Assembly (NCBI RefSeq): GCF_001613045.1
Contig: NZ_BDBP01000013.1
Location: 1-64,000 of the forward strand
Length of the DNA: 64,000 nucleotides
Direction of reading: 5' to 3'
Origin: Nocardia lijiangensis NBRC 108240
GTDB taxonomy: Bacteria; Actinomycetota; Actinomycetes; Mycobacteriales; Mycobacteriaceae
The stretch's first letter is position 1, and each line of letters begins with the position of its first letter. Shown here piece by piece: positions 34,173 to 45,356 of the stretch. The notes beneath the pieces are model-generated. The model was not told where the DNA came from, ran no database searches, and saw only the letters and a program-made list of their open reading frames with translations. The position numbers and the translations under genes are program-made.

Positions 34173-34931
34173 ATGTCCACCGACGACGCCGACACCAATA
34201 AAGACGCCGAGACCACGAAGAACGTCGAGCCCGCCGAGAAAAGCGCAGAAAGCGCCGCCGCGGCCGAGAAGAGCGACGCGGAGACGGCCAAGCTTGACCT
34301 GGGGAAGGCGGGCGAGAAGCAGAGCGAACCGAAGCCGAAGCCTGCTCCCGCGGCGGCCCAGGACCGGTCGAATCTGCTGCCGGTGATCGCGGCATTCGTG
34401 GCGGGCATCCTGCTCGTCGCGGCCGTCACCGCGGTGGTGGTCTTCTATCTGCAGGCCCAGAAGAAGTCCGACGAACTGGAGGCCGTCAACAACGCCACGC
34501 GCGCGGCCTGCGATTTCGGTCGCGACGTCTCGGTCTACGACTACTCCAAGGACCTGGAGGGCTACTTCACGAAGGTCAAGGAGGGCTCCACCGGCGAGTT
34601 CCTGAAGGAATTCGACGACGCGACCAAGGCGCTCACCGACGCCATGGTGCAGGCGCAGGTCAAGTCCTGGGCCGACGACGTGCAGTGCGGGTACCAGGGC
34701 GGTGACACCAGCGAGGCCAAGGTGCTCGTGACGCTGACCCAGTTCCGCACCAATTTCACCCAGCAGCAGCCGGATCGGCAGTTCGTGGTGATCGTCGCGG
34801 ATCTGGAGAACGAGGGCGGCAAGTGGAAGGTGAGCAAGCTCGACTCGCCGATGCTGAAGGGCCAGGGCTCCGGCCTGCCCGGTGGCGCTCCCGCGCCTGC
34901 TCCCGCACCGGCGCCGCAGCCCGGCAACTGA
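34173..34931 (+). CDS. Mce-associated membrane protein
   Basis: A 252-residue protein. The N-terminal 65 residues are charged and probably disordered (rich in Lys, Glu, Ala), one membrane helix follows (about 70-95, PVIAAFVAGILLVAAVTAVVV), and a small extracytoplasmic domain ends in a Pro/Ala tail. This is the layout of the Mce-associated (Mas/Mam) proteins that stabilise Mce complexes, as LucA and OmamA do in mycobacteria. ATG 34173 is preferred; a GTG right after the mceF stop (34071) would add an atypical leader. It is the last gene before a strong terminator. Confidence 0.88.
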   Translation: MSTDDADTNKDAETTKNVEPAEKSAESAAAAEKSDAETAKLDLGKAGEKQSEPKPKPAPAAAQDRSNLLPVIAAFVAGILLVAAVTAVVVFYLQAQKKSDELEAVNNATRAACDFGRDVSVYDYSKDLEGYFTKVKEGSTGEFLKEFDDATKALTDAMVQAQVKSWADDVQCGYQGGDTSEAKVLVTLTQFRTNFTQQQPDRQFVVIVADLENEGGKWKVSKLDSPMLKGQGSGLPGGAPAPAPAPAPQPGN

Positions 34932-34944
34932 TCGTTCGATAGTT

Positions 34945-34998
34945 CCCGAAAGCGCCCCCGGCGGTGGGCCCAGTCACCACCGCCGGAGGTCTTTCGGG
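34945..34998 (+). terminator. Terminator of the mce operon
   Basis: A nested hairpin: outer stem CCCGAAAG/CTTTCGGG (34945-34952, 34991-34998) and inner 10-bp stem CCGGCGGTGG/CCACCGCCGG (34958-34967, 34977-34986). It follows the last mce gene by 13 bp and lies between convergent genes, so it may serve rnhA too. Confidence 0.85.
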
Positions 34999-35025
34999 CG
35001 GTCCTGCTTGCGGTCGCGGAGCTGA

Positions 35026-35631
35026 TCAGAACAGGGTCAAGGTCTGAGGAGCCGCCGCGACCGCCTTCCCCGAGGCCCGCGGCCCGGTGGTCTGTTGCGG
35101 TGCAGAGTTTTTCGCCACGGTCTTCTTGGTGAGCGGAACCGTGCTCTCGGTTGCGCTCACGGCGGTCAGTTCGGGGGTTTCGCCTTCGGCGGCGGCCGAA
35201 GCAGCGGCCTTCCGGGCCGCCTCACCGGCCAGCGTGTCCGCCATCTCGTTGAAATAGTTGCCGACATGGCCACGCACCCAACGGAATCGAACCGGGCCCG
35301 GTCTGCTCGCGATGGCACGGTCGATCTGCTTGATGACCTCCACGTTCTTGACCGCACCGCCGGTGGAGGTACGCCAGCCGTTCAGCCGCCAGCTCGAGAT
35401 CCATTCCGACGCGCACTTGATCGCGTAGAGCGAATCGCTTTCTATCAGAAGGGGTTCGGCACCAGGGTGCGCGTCGATGGCTTCCAGTATCGCGCGTAGC
35501 TCGGCGATCTGATTCGTCCCGGTAGCGGCTCCCCCGCTGCGCGAAGTGCCCCCCTGATGATTGACCCAAGCCCAGCCGATAGCGCCGCCGGGGTTTCGGA
35601 GGCAGGATCCGTCGGTGCTCACGATGATCAT
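35026..35631 (-). CDS. rnhA: Ribonuclease HI with C-terminal extension
   Basis: A 201-residue RNase HI that cuts RNA in RNA-DNA hybrids. The four catalytic acids are visible as D7 (STDGSC), E44 (QIAELRAI), D66 (IESDSLYAIK) and D132 (NEMADTLA), with H122 in VRGHVGN. The domain fills about 1-140. The last 60 residues are Ala/Thr/Lys-rich with no recognisable domain. ATG 35631 starts MIIVSTDGS; a TTG at 35661 would overlap the upstream gene. It lies downstream of the SRPBCC gene on the same strand and probably shares its transcript. Confidence 0.94.
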   Translation of the reverse strand: MIIVSTDGSCLRNPGGAIGWAWVNHQGGTSRSGGAATGTNQIAELRAILEAIDAHPGAEPLLIESDSLYAIKCASEWISSWRLNGWRTSTGGAVKNVEVIKQIDRAIASRPGPVRFRWVRGHVGNYFNEMADTLAGEAARKAAASAAAEGETPELTAVSATESTVPLTKKTVAKNSAPQQTTGPRASGKAVAAAPQTLTLF

Positions 35632-35641
35632 GGGTGGCACC

Positions 35642-36112
35642 CTACGCAATCCGACCGACAAGATCGGTACCGTGGAATTCCTCTATCTCCCTTCGCAATT
35701 GGGACTCGGTACGACGTAGCGCCGATCGCACGGCACTGTCGACCAAGCGTGCGCACATGCGACCGAGGACGCCGCGAGGTGCAGCGTACTCCGCTTCGGA
35801 GGTCAGCACCGACCGTCCATAGCCGAGCGGATCGAATCGCAGCGTCAGGGTCCCCGACAGCCGCCCACGCAGCGTATACCCGATCACCACATTGCGGCGA
35901 TATTGGGTGATCTCGCAGGGAATCGTGGGGTGCCACAGTCCGAGTCGTGCCGTGGTCGCGAAATGGGCGCCCAGACCTTGGTCCAGGTCGCCGGTCGGTT
36001 CGAAGGAGGCGACGCCGAACATCCAGTCCGGCACGAACAGGTGGTTGTCCGTGTACGTGAACGCCACTTCTACCGGTGCACCGACGTCACTCGCGTACTT
36101 GATGTGGCCCAT
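35642..36112 (-). CDS. SRPBCC (START-like) family protein
   Basis: A 156-residue protein of the polyketide cyclase/START fold: an N-terminal strand-helix IKYASDVGAPVEVAFTYTDN, a sheet with YRRNVVIGYTLRGRLSGTLTLRF and a long C-terminal helix. Such proteins bind hydrophobic ligands in a cavity; the ligand is unknown. ATG 36112 is chosen because AGGGAGGG lies 4 nt upstream. It is followed by rnhA with a 10-bp gap. Confidence 0.86.
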   Translation of the reverse strand: MGHIKYASDVGAPVEVAFTYTDNHLFVPDWMFGVASFEPTGDLDQGLGAHFATTARLGLWHPTIPCEITQYRRNVVIGYTLRGRLSGTLTLRFDPLGYGRSVLTSEAEYAAPRGVLGRMCARLVDSAVRSALRRTESQLRREIEEFHGTDLVGRIA

Positions 36113-36235
36113 AGGCCCTCCCTGATCCACGGCTGCGGACAAAAGTACTACAACTCTCCTCTTTATTCGAGGGGTTGGGAGGAATTCAGGGGAGCAGCCT
36201 TTCCAGATTTGCGACCGGCCGGTTGCTTGGTCGAT

Positions 36236-37414
36236 TCAGATTCGATCGACGATGTACTCCGCGATCGGCATGGCCGAAGTCGCCGCGGGCGAGGGCGCGT
36301 TGAGGACGTGCACCGAGCGTGCGGTGCGTTCGATCATGAAGTCGTGCACCAGGGTTCCGTCGCGCAGCACGGCTTGGGCGCGGATGCCCGCAGGCCGCGG
36401 GCGCAGGTCGGCCGCGGTGAGTTCCGGGCAGTAGCGGCGGCATTCGGCCAGGTACCCGCGCTTGAACAGAGAATTGCGCAGTTCGCGCAGCCCGGTCTCG
36501 AGGTGCGCGCGGGCGACCCGGTGCATACCGGGAAAGCCGATGATTTCCTTGGCGTCGCGCAGATCGATGCTGCCTTTGCGGTAGCCCTCCCGCGCCAAGC
36601 CGAGCACCGCGTTCGGGCCGACGGTGAGTTCGCCGTCGATGGTCGGGCTCAGGTGCACGCCGAGGAACGGCAGCTTCGGGTCGGGCACCGGATAGATCAG
36701 CGTGCGCACCAAGCCTGCGCGCTCCGGCGGCAGCCGGTAGTACTCGCCGCGGAACGGAACGATGCGAAAGTCGATCGGCAAGCCCGCAAGCCGCGCCATC
36801 CGATCGGCCTGCAGGCCTGCGCAGACCACGAGGGTGCGCGCCGTCCATGCGCCGGCCGGACCGGAGACCGTCACCGCCGTATCGCTCTCCTCGATCGCGG
36901 TGATCTCGGCGCCGAGCACGATCTCGCCGCCCGCCGCGCGAACCTGCTCGGCCAGCGCCGCGGTGATCTTCCGATAGTCGACGATGCCGGTGCCCGGCAC
37001 GAACAGCGCACCGACGCCGGTGATCCGCGGCTCACGCCGGACCAGTTCGGCGGCATCGAGCAGCTCGACCTCCACCCCGTTGGTGACCGACCGGTCGTAC
37101 AGCGCAAGCATCCGCTCGTACTCCGCGGCATCGGTGGCCACCAGCAGTTTTCCGCACACTTCGTACGGAATCCCGTGCACCGCAGCGAAATCCTTCGTCC
37201 ACTGCGCCCCCCGCCGGCACAACTCGGCCTTCAGGCTCCCCGGCTCGTAATAGATCCCGGAATGAATCACCCCGCTGTTGTGCCCCGTCTGATGCACCCC
37301 CAGCCCCCCGGCCTTCTCCACCAACACCAGCCGAGCCCCCGGATACCGCTCCACCAGCCGCCGAGCCGTCGCCACCCCGACGATCCCGCCCCCGACCACG
37401 CAAAAGTCGTACAC
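36236..37414 (-). CDS. lhgO: L-2-hydroxyglutarate oxidase/dehydrogenase
   Basis: A 392-residue FAD-dependent oxidoreductase of the DAO family. It has the N-terminal dinucleotide fold VVGGGIVGVATARRL, the family motifs GHNSGVIHSGIYYEPGSLKA, FVPGTGIVDYRK and PFRGEYYRL, and a C-terminal GIRAQAV with NAPSPAATSAMPIAEYI. It oxidises L-2-hydroxyglutarate to 2-oxoglutarate, passing electrons to the quinone pool or oxygen. The start is GTG 37414. It stands alone; a D-hydroxyacid oxidase-like protein is encoded 13 kb away. Confidence 0.93.
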   Translation of the reverse strand: MYDFCVVGGGIVGVATARRLVERYPGARLVLVEKAGGLGVHQTGHNSGVIHSGIYYEPGSLKAELCRRGAQWTKDFAAVHGIPYEVCGKLLVATDAAEYERMLALYDRSVTNGVEVELLDAAELVRREPRITGVGALFVPGTGIVDYRKITAALAEQVRAAGGEIVLGAEITAIEESDTAVTVSGPAGAWTARTLVVCAGLQADRMARLAGLPIDFRIVPFRGEYYRLPPERAGLVRTLIYPVPDPKLPFLGVHLSPTIDGELTVGPNAVLGLAREGYRKGSIDLRDAKEIIGFPGMHRVARAHLETGLRELRNSLFKRGYLAECRRYCPELTAADLRPRPAGIRAQAVLRDGTLVHDFMIERTARSVHVLNAPSPAATSAMPIAEYIVDRI

Positions 37415-37504
37415 GCCACCCGACAGTACTTCCCTGTCGCCGCGGCGCGCGCTATGGACCGGTGCGGCGACGAAGATATCCGGGCTCGAGCCCGGTGATT
37501 CGGG

Positions 37505-38182
37505 TCAGATGGTGAGGGTGGAGGTGGGGTCTTGGCCGGTGGGGGCGTCCGGGGTGGTGGGCTTGCTGTCGGACGGGGTGGGGTGGGGATGGATGTGGAT
37601 CGTGTGTTCGCCGAGGTTGGCGTCGGAGAAGATGAGGGCGATTTCGCCGGTGTGGGTGTCGAATTCGGTGCGGAGCTGGGTGATTCCGGCCGGGTCGAGG
37701 TCGATGCCGAGGTGGTCGCGGACGGGTTCGGACAGCACGAGGCCGGTGAGGGCCGACAAGGCGTTGGTGTCCACGGTGAATGCGACGGTGTTGGTGCGGA
37801 CCGGGGTGACTTGTGCGCCGACATAGGCGGTGCCGAGGCCCAATCGGCCGCCGAGTTCGGTGGTCCGCGACGGGGCGTCGGCCGGATCCGATTGCGGCAC
37901 AATGATTCCGGCCGGGAAGACGGCGGCCTGGTAGGTCGGCGGCAGCGTGTGCGACTCGCCGGTCAGCACCGTGTCGGCGGTCCTGGGGCCGGGGCGCGGC
38001 GTGAAGGGTTCGACGATGGGCGCGGCAGGCGGCGGTGCGGCTTGTGCCGCGTCGGAGCGCTGGGCGTCGGCCATCTGGTTCACGATGTACGCGCCGGAGA
38101 CGACGGTGAGGCTGAGGCTGGCCGCTGCGGCCAGCACGATCGCGGTATGACGCACGATCTGAGCAGGTTTGTGTGCCGTCAC
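37505..38182 (-). CDS. Membrane-anchored hypothetical protein
   Basis: A 225-residue protein with one N-terminal membrane helix (about 11-33, TAIVLAAAASLSLTVVSGAYI), a Pro/Ala linker and an extracytoplasmic domain of about 130 residues (TVLTGESHTLPPTYQAAVF, GRLGLGTAYVGAQVTPVRT, LSALTGLVL). It ends in a His/Pro/Thr-rich tail. Family not recognised. GTG 38182 is chosen because an AGGGAAAGGAA ribosome-binding stretch precedes it and the helix then starts at a normal distance. Confidence 0.78.
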   Translation of the reverse strand: MTAHKPAQIVRHTAIVLAAAASLSLTVVSGAYIVNQMADAQRSDAAQAAPPPAAPIVEPFTPRPGPRTADTVLTGESHTLPPTYQAAVFPAGIIVPQSDPADAPSRTTELGGRLGLGTAYVGAQVTPVRTNTVAFTVDTNALSALTGLVLSEPVRDHLGIDLDPAGITQLRTEFDTHTGEIALIFSDANLGEHTIHIHPHPTPSDSKPTTPDAPTGQDPTSTLTI

Positions 38183-38488
38183 GATGCGTTCCTTTCCCTC
38201 CGCCCCGACTCCCCTCGCGTCGTCGGCCCGCATCGTTGAAAGCCGAACGCATGTCCAGGTTACGGGCCCGTACGATCGGGTGCCGCATTCGTGCGAGCAG
38301 GATCACAATGGGCGACGTTACCGATGTTTCCACCCGCTGAAGAAGGGGTAAAAAGCCGGTAGCTGGCGAGCGTCATTCTCGACTGCCACTCTTAGACACC
38401 CGGCCAACGGCGTCCGGCCGTCGACGCGAACGGCGCACCCAAGTATGGCGCTCGCCCGCTCCCGAGCTTTCGGATCGGGTCGGGTGGA
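38183..38488. other. Gene-free stretch
   Basis: Apart from the terminator that follows it, I see no gene, repeat or convincing promoter in these 306 bp between the membrane-protein gene and the TIGR03084 gene, both on the minus strand. Confidence 0.6.
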
Positions 38489-38517
38489 AGCCCGGTCGGA
38501 CGGTGTCCGGCCGGGCT
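38489..38517 (-). terminator. Terminator of the TIGR03084 gene
   Basis: A 12-bp stem with one mismatched pair (AGCCCGGTCGGA with TCCGGCCGGGCT) and a 5-nt loop, 20 bp past the stop at 38538 on the minus strand. Confidence 0.75.
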
Positions 38518-38537
38518 GCTCGCCATTCAGGGCTGTT

Positions 38538-39323
38538 TCAGGCGAACTGTCCCGCGGCTCGTCCCTCCCCGGACGGTCCCGCGAAGGCCTGGGCGATCGT
38601 CAACCACTCCTGCGCATCCGCACCGACGGCGCGTACCGCCAGGTCTTCGGGGTGCCTGCGCTGCGTGACGAGCAGGCAGAAGTCCAGCGCGGGCCCGGTC
38701 ACCCGCTGCGCCGCGTGCTGCGGCCCCCAGGTCCAGATCGTGCCATCGGGCGCGGTCAGTTCGACGCCGAATTCCTCGGCGGGAGCCGCCTTGCCCTGGA
38801 CCGAGTAGGCGAAATTCCTGGTCCGCACACCGAGGTGAGCCACGCTGCGCAGCCGCGCGGTCGGCTCGCGGGTCACGCCAAGCGCGTCGGCCACGTCTTG
38901 ACCGTGCGCCCAGGTCTCCATGAGCCGGGCGGTGATCATCGAGGCCGGACTCATGGGCGGGCCGAACCAAGGCAGCTTGGTGCCCGCGGGCACCGCGCGC
39001 AGCGCCTCGATCAGCGTCTTGCGCCCGGCGCGCCAGCGCTCGAGCAGTTCGGCGGGCGGCATGGCGGCGGCTTCCTCGGCCGCCTCGTCGACGAAGGTCA
39101 GCACCCTCGGCGCGGCCGCGGCCACCTGCTTGGCGAACTCCTCGGCGTCCGACGCCGAGATAGTCGCGATCTCGTCGGTCCAGGTCAGGTGCCCGATCTG
39201 ATGGGCGATGCTCCAGCCGGGCGCGGGCGTCGGCAGGGTCCAGTCCGCCAGCGGGGCGACCAGTCGTTCCAGGTCCGCGCATTCGTCGGCGAAATCGCCG
39301 AGCAGCGCCTCGAGGTCAGCCAT
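38538..39323 (-). CDS. TIGR03084-family protein (DinB/maleylpyruvate-isomerase superfamily)
   Basis: A 261-residue protein of the mycothiol-dependent maleylpyruvate isomerase/DinB-like fold. The metal-site helix pattern is seen in [18 protein letters not shown] and [15 protein letters not shown], which supply the His ligands; the C-terminal part has [11 protein letters not shown] and [14 protein letters not shown]. Members are thought to be metal- and thiol-dependent transferases or isomerases, and no specific reaction is known. ATG 39323 has AAGGGAA upstream. A long inverted repeat sits 66-102 bp before the start. Confidence 0.88.
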   Translation of the reverse strand: MADLEALLGDFADECADLERLVAPLADWTLPTPAPGWSIAHQIGHLTWTDEIATISASDAEEFAKQVAAAAPRVLTFVDEAAEEAAAMPPAELLERWRAGRKTLIEALRAVPAGTKLPWFGPPMSPASMITARLMETWAHGQDVADALGVTREPTARLRSVAHLGVRTRNFAYSVQGKAAPAEEFGVELTAPDGTIWTWGPQHAAQRVTGPALDFCLLVTQRRHPEDLAVRAVGADAQEWLTIAQAFAGPSGEGRAAGQFA

Positions 39324-39388
39324 GAGTTCCCTTGCCGATCGCGGGCACACCGCCGCGTGTGCCAGGTGTGACCCAGCATCGCAGCGAG

Positions 39389-39425
39389 CCAGAAAAAATG
39401 CAAGCATGCGTGCTTGTATTTCTGG
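39389..39425. promoter_or_regulatory. Long inverted repeat, operator or terminator
   Basis: The two arms (CCAGAAA plus TGCAAGCA, and TGCTTGTA plus TTTCTGG) form a stem of about 15 bp with a 3-nt bulge around a TGCG loop. It starts 8 nt past the DUF445 stop and 66 bp before the TIGR03084 start, both on the minus strand. The inner TGCAAGCA...TGCTTGTA resembles TetR-type operators. Confidence 0.6.
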
Positions 39426-39432
39426 AAGGCCG

Positions 39433-40788
39433 TCACCAACCGAAAATCAGCAGGTGGGCCGCGCCGACGGCCAATCCGAGCACCGCGCCGTGCAGGTACA
39501 GCAGCCAGGCGTCCTGCTCCACCGAGGCATAGAACATCTCCATGAACTCGCCCGGGCTGAGCTGCTGGAGCTTGCGCGCAGCGAACTCGTCGATCTTCTT
39601 CGCCTGCTCGCGCGCGAACTCCTCGTCCTCGACCATGCTCGGCGCCAATGCCACCGCTGCGCCTGCCGCGCCGACCTTCAGGTTGTCGAACTGCCGCCTG
39701 CCGAACGCGGCGCGCACCATCGAATGCGTCGGCCCGAGCTGACGGTGAATCTCCTCGGAGATCAGGTGCTCGATCAGCTGACGGGTCTTGTCGCCGTTCG
39801 GCCCCTCCAGCAGCTCCGCGGACAGGTTGGGCAGGGTGAGCACCTGGTAGGCCAGGATGCGCGCGAGGTCGGTGGCGGCCTGCGGCTGACGCTTGGCAAG
39901 CAGAGCTTGGCGCCACAGGTACTTGTACCGCGGCTGCGGATCGCCCGGCTCGAAGACCATCTTCACCGCGATGACGTTCACGATCACGCCGATCGCCGCC
40001 GCGCTGAGCAGCACGATCACCCAGGCGGGCACCCAGCCGAGCACCGGAATGCTGTCGTGCACATGCAGATACAGCGCCATCAGCAGGCCGAACGGCGCGC
40101 CGAGCAGGCCGATGCGGACCATGAACCGCAGCTCGGGGGCCGCGATCGTGGTGGTGAGGTCTTTGAGGATGTACGGGTTCTCGCGCAGGTAGCGGATGAC
40201 GAAGCTCTTGATATCGATGAGCTGATCGATGTTGTCGCCGAGGGAGTCGAAGGCCCGGCGGCAAAGCTTCGGCAGCTGCCGGTCGACCCGCTGGTAGATG
40301 ACCTGCCGCATCTGTCGCGGCACCGAGCGCCACAGGTCCGGGTTCTCCCGGTACATCACTTCGTCGACGAGCGGCTGCACCTGCGTGCGCGCCAGTTCGG
40401 CGATGTAGTCGGCGATGCCGTGCAGATCGAGTTCGTGAATGAAGTCCTTGGGGCTGCCGATCCGCATCAGCGCCTTGTCGACGCAGATACTGGCCATCTT
40501 CTCCGCGCGCGCCGGAATGAAACCTTGGAAGCCGAGCCTGCGGCCGTCACCGGAAAACGTCGGCAGCACCTGCACCCGCCGCGGCAGGTACGGGTACAGC
40601 ACCTGCAGGCCCGGCACGTGGAAACCGCGGAACTGTACCGGCCAGAAGAGCATCAGCACGCCGGTCCAGTTGGTCAGCCAGCCCGCGAGGGCGCTGAAGA
40701 TCGGGAAAGTGACCAGGTCGACCACGAACTTCGTCTGGCCGGTGAGCTCTTCCCAGTCGATGAACACCCCGGACGCGAGAGTGGTCAT
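39433..40788 (-). CDS. DUF445 membrane protein
   Basis: A 451-residue protein of the DUF445/YheB-like family. Hydrophobic segments lie near the N-terminus (about 22-50, [21 protein letters not shown]), in the middle (about 238-292, with [21 protein letters not shown]) and at the extreme C-terminus (about 430-450). Long soluble helical regions lie between, with the paired family motifs [14 protein letters not shown] and [12 protein letters not shown]. Function unknown; the family is widespread in envelope contexts. No good ribosome-binding site precedes ATG 40788. Confidence 0.88.
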   Translation of the reverse strand: MTTLASGVFIDWEELTGQTKFVVDLVTFPIFSALAGWLTNWTGVLMLFWPVQFRGFHVPGLQVLYPYLPRRVQVLPTFSGDGRRLGFQGFIPARAEKMASICVDKALMRIGSPKDFIHELDLHGIADYIAELARTQVQPLVDEVMYRENPDLWRSVPRQMRQVIYQRVDRQLPKLCRRAFDSLGDNIDQLIDIKSFVIRYLRENPYILKDLTTTIAAPELRFMVRIGLLGAPFGLLMALYLHVHDSIPVLGWVPAWVIVLLSAAAIGVIVNVIAVKMVFEPGDPQPRYKYLWRQALLAKRQPQAATDLARILAYQVLTLPNLSAELLEGPNGDKTRQLIEHLISEEIHRQLGPTHSMVRAAFGRRQFDNLKVGAAGAAVALAPSMVEDEEFAREQAKKIDEFAARKLQQLSPGEFMEMFYASVEQDAWLLYLHGAVLGLAVGAAHLLIFGW

Positions 40789-40945
40789 CCTGGGATCCCC
40801 CTAGTGCCGTGAGCTGTAGAGGCCCCCACATTCTCATTGTGTTCGCGAGGGTGTCAACGCGGGGGCGGGCACTGTCACAGACGGCCGCACCGAACCGGCA
40901 TCGTGCGATTGGGCTGGTCGGTGCCCGGCTGATCGGCCCGGCGAG

Positions 40946-41572
40946 CTACTCGGCGGACGCTCGAGTTTCGCGGGGCCTGAGCAGGTTCTCGACGAGGGTG
41001 TCCACCAGTCCGCGCGGGATCTTCGACCCGGTCAGGGCGCAGTAGACGATCGGGCCGACAAGAGCGTCGATCGCGGCGATGGGGTCGAGGCTTGGCGAGA
41101 TCTCGCCCGCGTCGATTGCGCGCGTGAGCATGTCGCGTTCCTGGTCACGGCGTGGACCGAGATAGCGCGTGTGAAAGCTTTCGGCTGTTCCGGGATCGTG
41201 CTGCGCCTCGGCGATGAGCGCGAGCAGGACCTTGCCCGCGGGGTCGTGGGTGAGGAATCGCGCGAAGCGGCGTAGGTAGCCGCGGATGCTTTCTGCCGTG
41301 GGCTCTTCCGCCGGGACGGAAAGGCGCTTGTTGCTGTCTTCGATGAGCGTGTCGAGCAGGATCTCGACCTTCGAGGGCCACCAGCGGTAGATCGTCTGCT
41401 TGGCGACGCCGGCGCGACGCGCGATCGCCTCGATGGTGAGAGCCCCGAATCCGTGCTCGACCAGCAGATCGTCTGCGGCATGAAGCACAGCCAGACGCGC
41501 AGCCTCGTCGCGCCGAGGGCCGGAGTGCGCCCTGCGGGGCTGGGAGTTCGCGGCAGGCATGCGAGACACCAT
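40946..41572 (-). CDS. TetR-family repressor
   Basis: A 208-residue regulator with an N-terminal HTH (AVLHAADDLLVEHGFGALTI and IARRAGVAKQTIYRWWPSK) and a C-terminal ligand domain of the TetR_C type (LARFLTH-like helix, LVGPIVYCAL). It is divergent from an SDR gene, and a 30-bp dyad lies between them, so it probably represses itself and the SDR. The start is uncertain among ATGs at 41578, 41572 and 41560; none has a strong ribosome-binding site. The inducer is unknown. Confidence 0.9.
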   Translation of the reverse strand: MVSRMPAANSQPRRAHSGPRRDEAARLAVLHAADDLLVEHGFGALTIEAIARRAGVAKQTIYRWWPSKVEILLDTLIEDSNKRLSVPAEEPTAESIRGYLRRFARFLTHDPAGKVLLALIAEAQHDPGTAESFHTRYLGPRRDQERDMLTRAIDAGEISPSLDPIAAIDALVGPIVYCALTGSKIPRGLVDTLVENLLRPRETRASAE

Positions 41573-41594
41573 ACCCATCGGCGGTGCCGGGATG

Positions 41595-41624
41595 TAGTCT
41601 AGTCGCAACGTCTCGTCTAGGCTA
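41595..41624. promoter_or_regulatory. 30-bp dyad, candidate TetR operator
   Basis: Arms TAGTCTAGTCG (41595-41605) and CGTCTAGGCTA (41614-41624) are inverted copies matching at 9 of 11 positions, with an 8-bp spacer. It sits between the divergent TetR and SDR genes, 23 bp before the SDR start. Confidence 0.65.
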
Positions 41625-41647
41625 AGAATCACCACGTAGGAGTGAAT

Positions 41648-42343
41648 GTGTCCGCCACATCCGGTCGTCAAGCGCTCATCATCGGTGCCTCTCGCGGGCT
41701 GGGGCTCGTCCTCGCCAACGAGCTCGCTCGACGCGGCTGGCGAGTCATCGCCACGACGCGCCGCAGCGGCGGCCGGCTACAGGCGGATGCCGATGCCTCG
41801 CACGGACGGCTGGAGGTCGAATCGCTGGAGATGACAAGCTCGGTCCAGCTGGCCGAGCTGTCCGAGCGCCTGGCCGACCGTCGGTTCGATCTGCTCTTCG
41901 TCAACGCTGCGATCGACCGAGGCGATCTGCCAATCGGCGAGGTATCGACCGACATGTTCAGCGAGGTGATGATCACCAACGCGTTGAGCCCGCTGCGCAC
42001 CCTCGAGGCCCTCCGCGGACTCGTCGCGCCCGGCGGGACCGTCGCGGTCATGTCCTCCGAGCAGGGCAGCATCTCGCGAAACACCGAGCACGGCTTCGAG
42101 CTCTACAAGGCCAGCAAGGCCGCGCTCAACCAGCTGATGCGCAGTTATGCCACCCGCTATGTCGACGACGGGCAGACCAAGCTGCTCATCGACCCCGGCC
42201 ACAATCAGACCCAGCTCGGCGGACCCGACGCGCCTCTCACACCCCGCGAGAGCATCCCTGCCGTCGCCGACGTCCTCGAAGCGCAGGCAGGCGCCCCCGG
42301 CCTGCAGTTCCTGGATCGCCACGGCGAGACCGTCCCGTGGTAG
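41648..42343 (+). CDS. Short-chain dehydrogenase/reductase
   Basis: A 231-residue SDR with the cofactor motif GASRGLG (13-19), the NAAIDRG strand, a catalytic Ser in VAVMSSEQG and the YKASK active site. TTRR after the second strand suggests NADP(H) preference. Substrate unknown; by position it is the target of the divergent TetR regulator. GTG 41648 is preferred over GTG 41642 because AGGAG is then 5 nt upstream. Confidence 0.9.
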   Translation: MSATSGRQALIIGASRGLGLVLANELARRGWRVIATTRRSGGRLQADADASHGRLEVESLEMTSSVQLAELSERLADRRFDLLFVNAAIDRGDLPIGEVSTDMFSEVMITNALSPLRTLEALRGLVAPGGTVAVMSSEQGSISRNTEHGFELYKASKAALNQLMRSYATRYVDDGQTKLLIDPGHNQTQLGGPDAPLTPRESIPAVADVLEAQAGAPGLQFLDRHGETVPW

Positions 42344-42405
42344 GGCGCACTTCTTCGCCCTGAGCGAACGTCCGTGGACGGGTGGAACAAACCCGGAAGA
42401 GGTGG

Positions 42406-42428
42406 GGTTGAGTAGGCATCGCTCAACC
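42406..42428. promoter_or_regulatory. HAIR-like inverted repeat upstream of lon
   Basis: GGTTGAGT, seven bases, GCTCAACC forms an inverted repeat 19 bp before the lon start. It matches the HspR-binding HAIR layout (CTTGAGT-N7-ACTCAAG) in spacing and core (TTGAGT ... CTCAA). HspR controls lon in Streptomyces lividans. Confidence 0.6.
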
Positions 42429-42446
42429 TTTGGAAGGGTCGAACAC

Positions 42447-44873
<2,427 letters not shown>

Positions 44874-44884
44874 GGTGATCGATG

Positions 44885-44914
44885 GGGCCGGGTGCGGGAA
44901 ACCGCGCCCGGCCC
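44885..44914. terminator. Bidirectional terminator after lon
   Basis: A 13-bp stem with one mismatched pair (GGGCCGGGTGCGG and CCGCGCCCGGCCC) and a GAAA loop between the convergent lon and thioesterase stops. Confidence 0.9.
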
Positions 44915-44918
44915 TTGG

Positions 44919-45356
44919 TCATCCGAGCTCACGTTCGACGCTGCGCGTCGTCCCCTGCGCCACCGCGCACAGCACCGCCTCCCCGTCCTCGGACTCCGCG
45001 TAGATCTCGCACCGCACCACTGCCTGCCGCCGCGTCGATCCCGTCACCGACGCCTCCGCGCGCAACCGGACCCCCGCGGCCGGACGCAGATAGGTGATGG
45101 TGAACCCGCCGGTCAGCACGTTCGCGCCGAGCACGGTGCCCGCCGCGAAGGTGAGCGCGTTGTCGGCGGTGTAGGCGAGCACCCCGCCGTGCACGAACCC
45201 GAACTGCTGGCCGAGTTCCGGCCGGATCGGGATGACGAGCGTGGCGGCGCCGTCGCCGAATCGGGTGAGTTCGGTGCCGACCAGACCCGCGAAGGGTTGC
45301 GCGTCCAGTACCTGTCTTGCCTGGTCGAGATCGAGTGCTGACGTGCCGACGGTCAT
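44919..45356 (-). CDS. PaaI-type hotdog thioesterase
   Basis: A 145-residue hotdog-fold thioesterase with the helix motif GQQFGFVHGGVLAYTADNAL and the GFTITYLRPA strand, the arrangement of acyl-CoA thioesterases of the PaaI/YigI group. It is likely to hydrolyse acyl-CoA; chain preference is unknown. ATG 45356 overlaps the stop of the TetR gene (ATGA) and has GGAG 5 nt upstream, so the regulator and enzyme are one operon. Confidence 0.9.
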   Translation of the reverse strand: MTVGTSALDLDQARQVLDAQPFAGLVGTELTRFGDGAATLVIPIRPELGQQFGFVHGGVLAYTADNALTFAAGTVLGANVLTGGFTITYLRPAAGVRLRAEASVTGSTRRQAVVRCEIYAESEDGEAVLCAVAQGTTRSVERELG

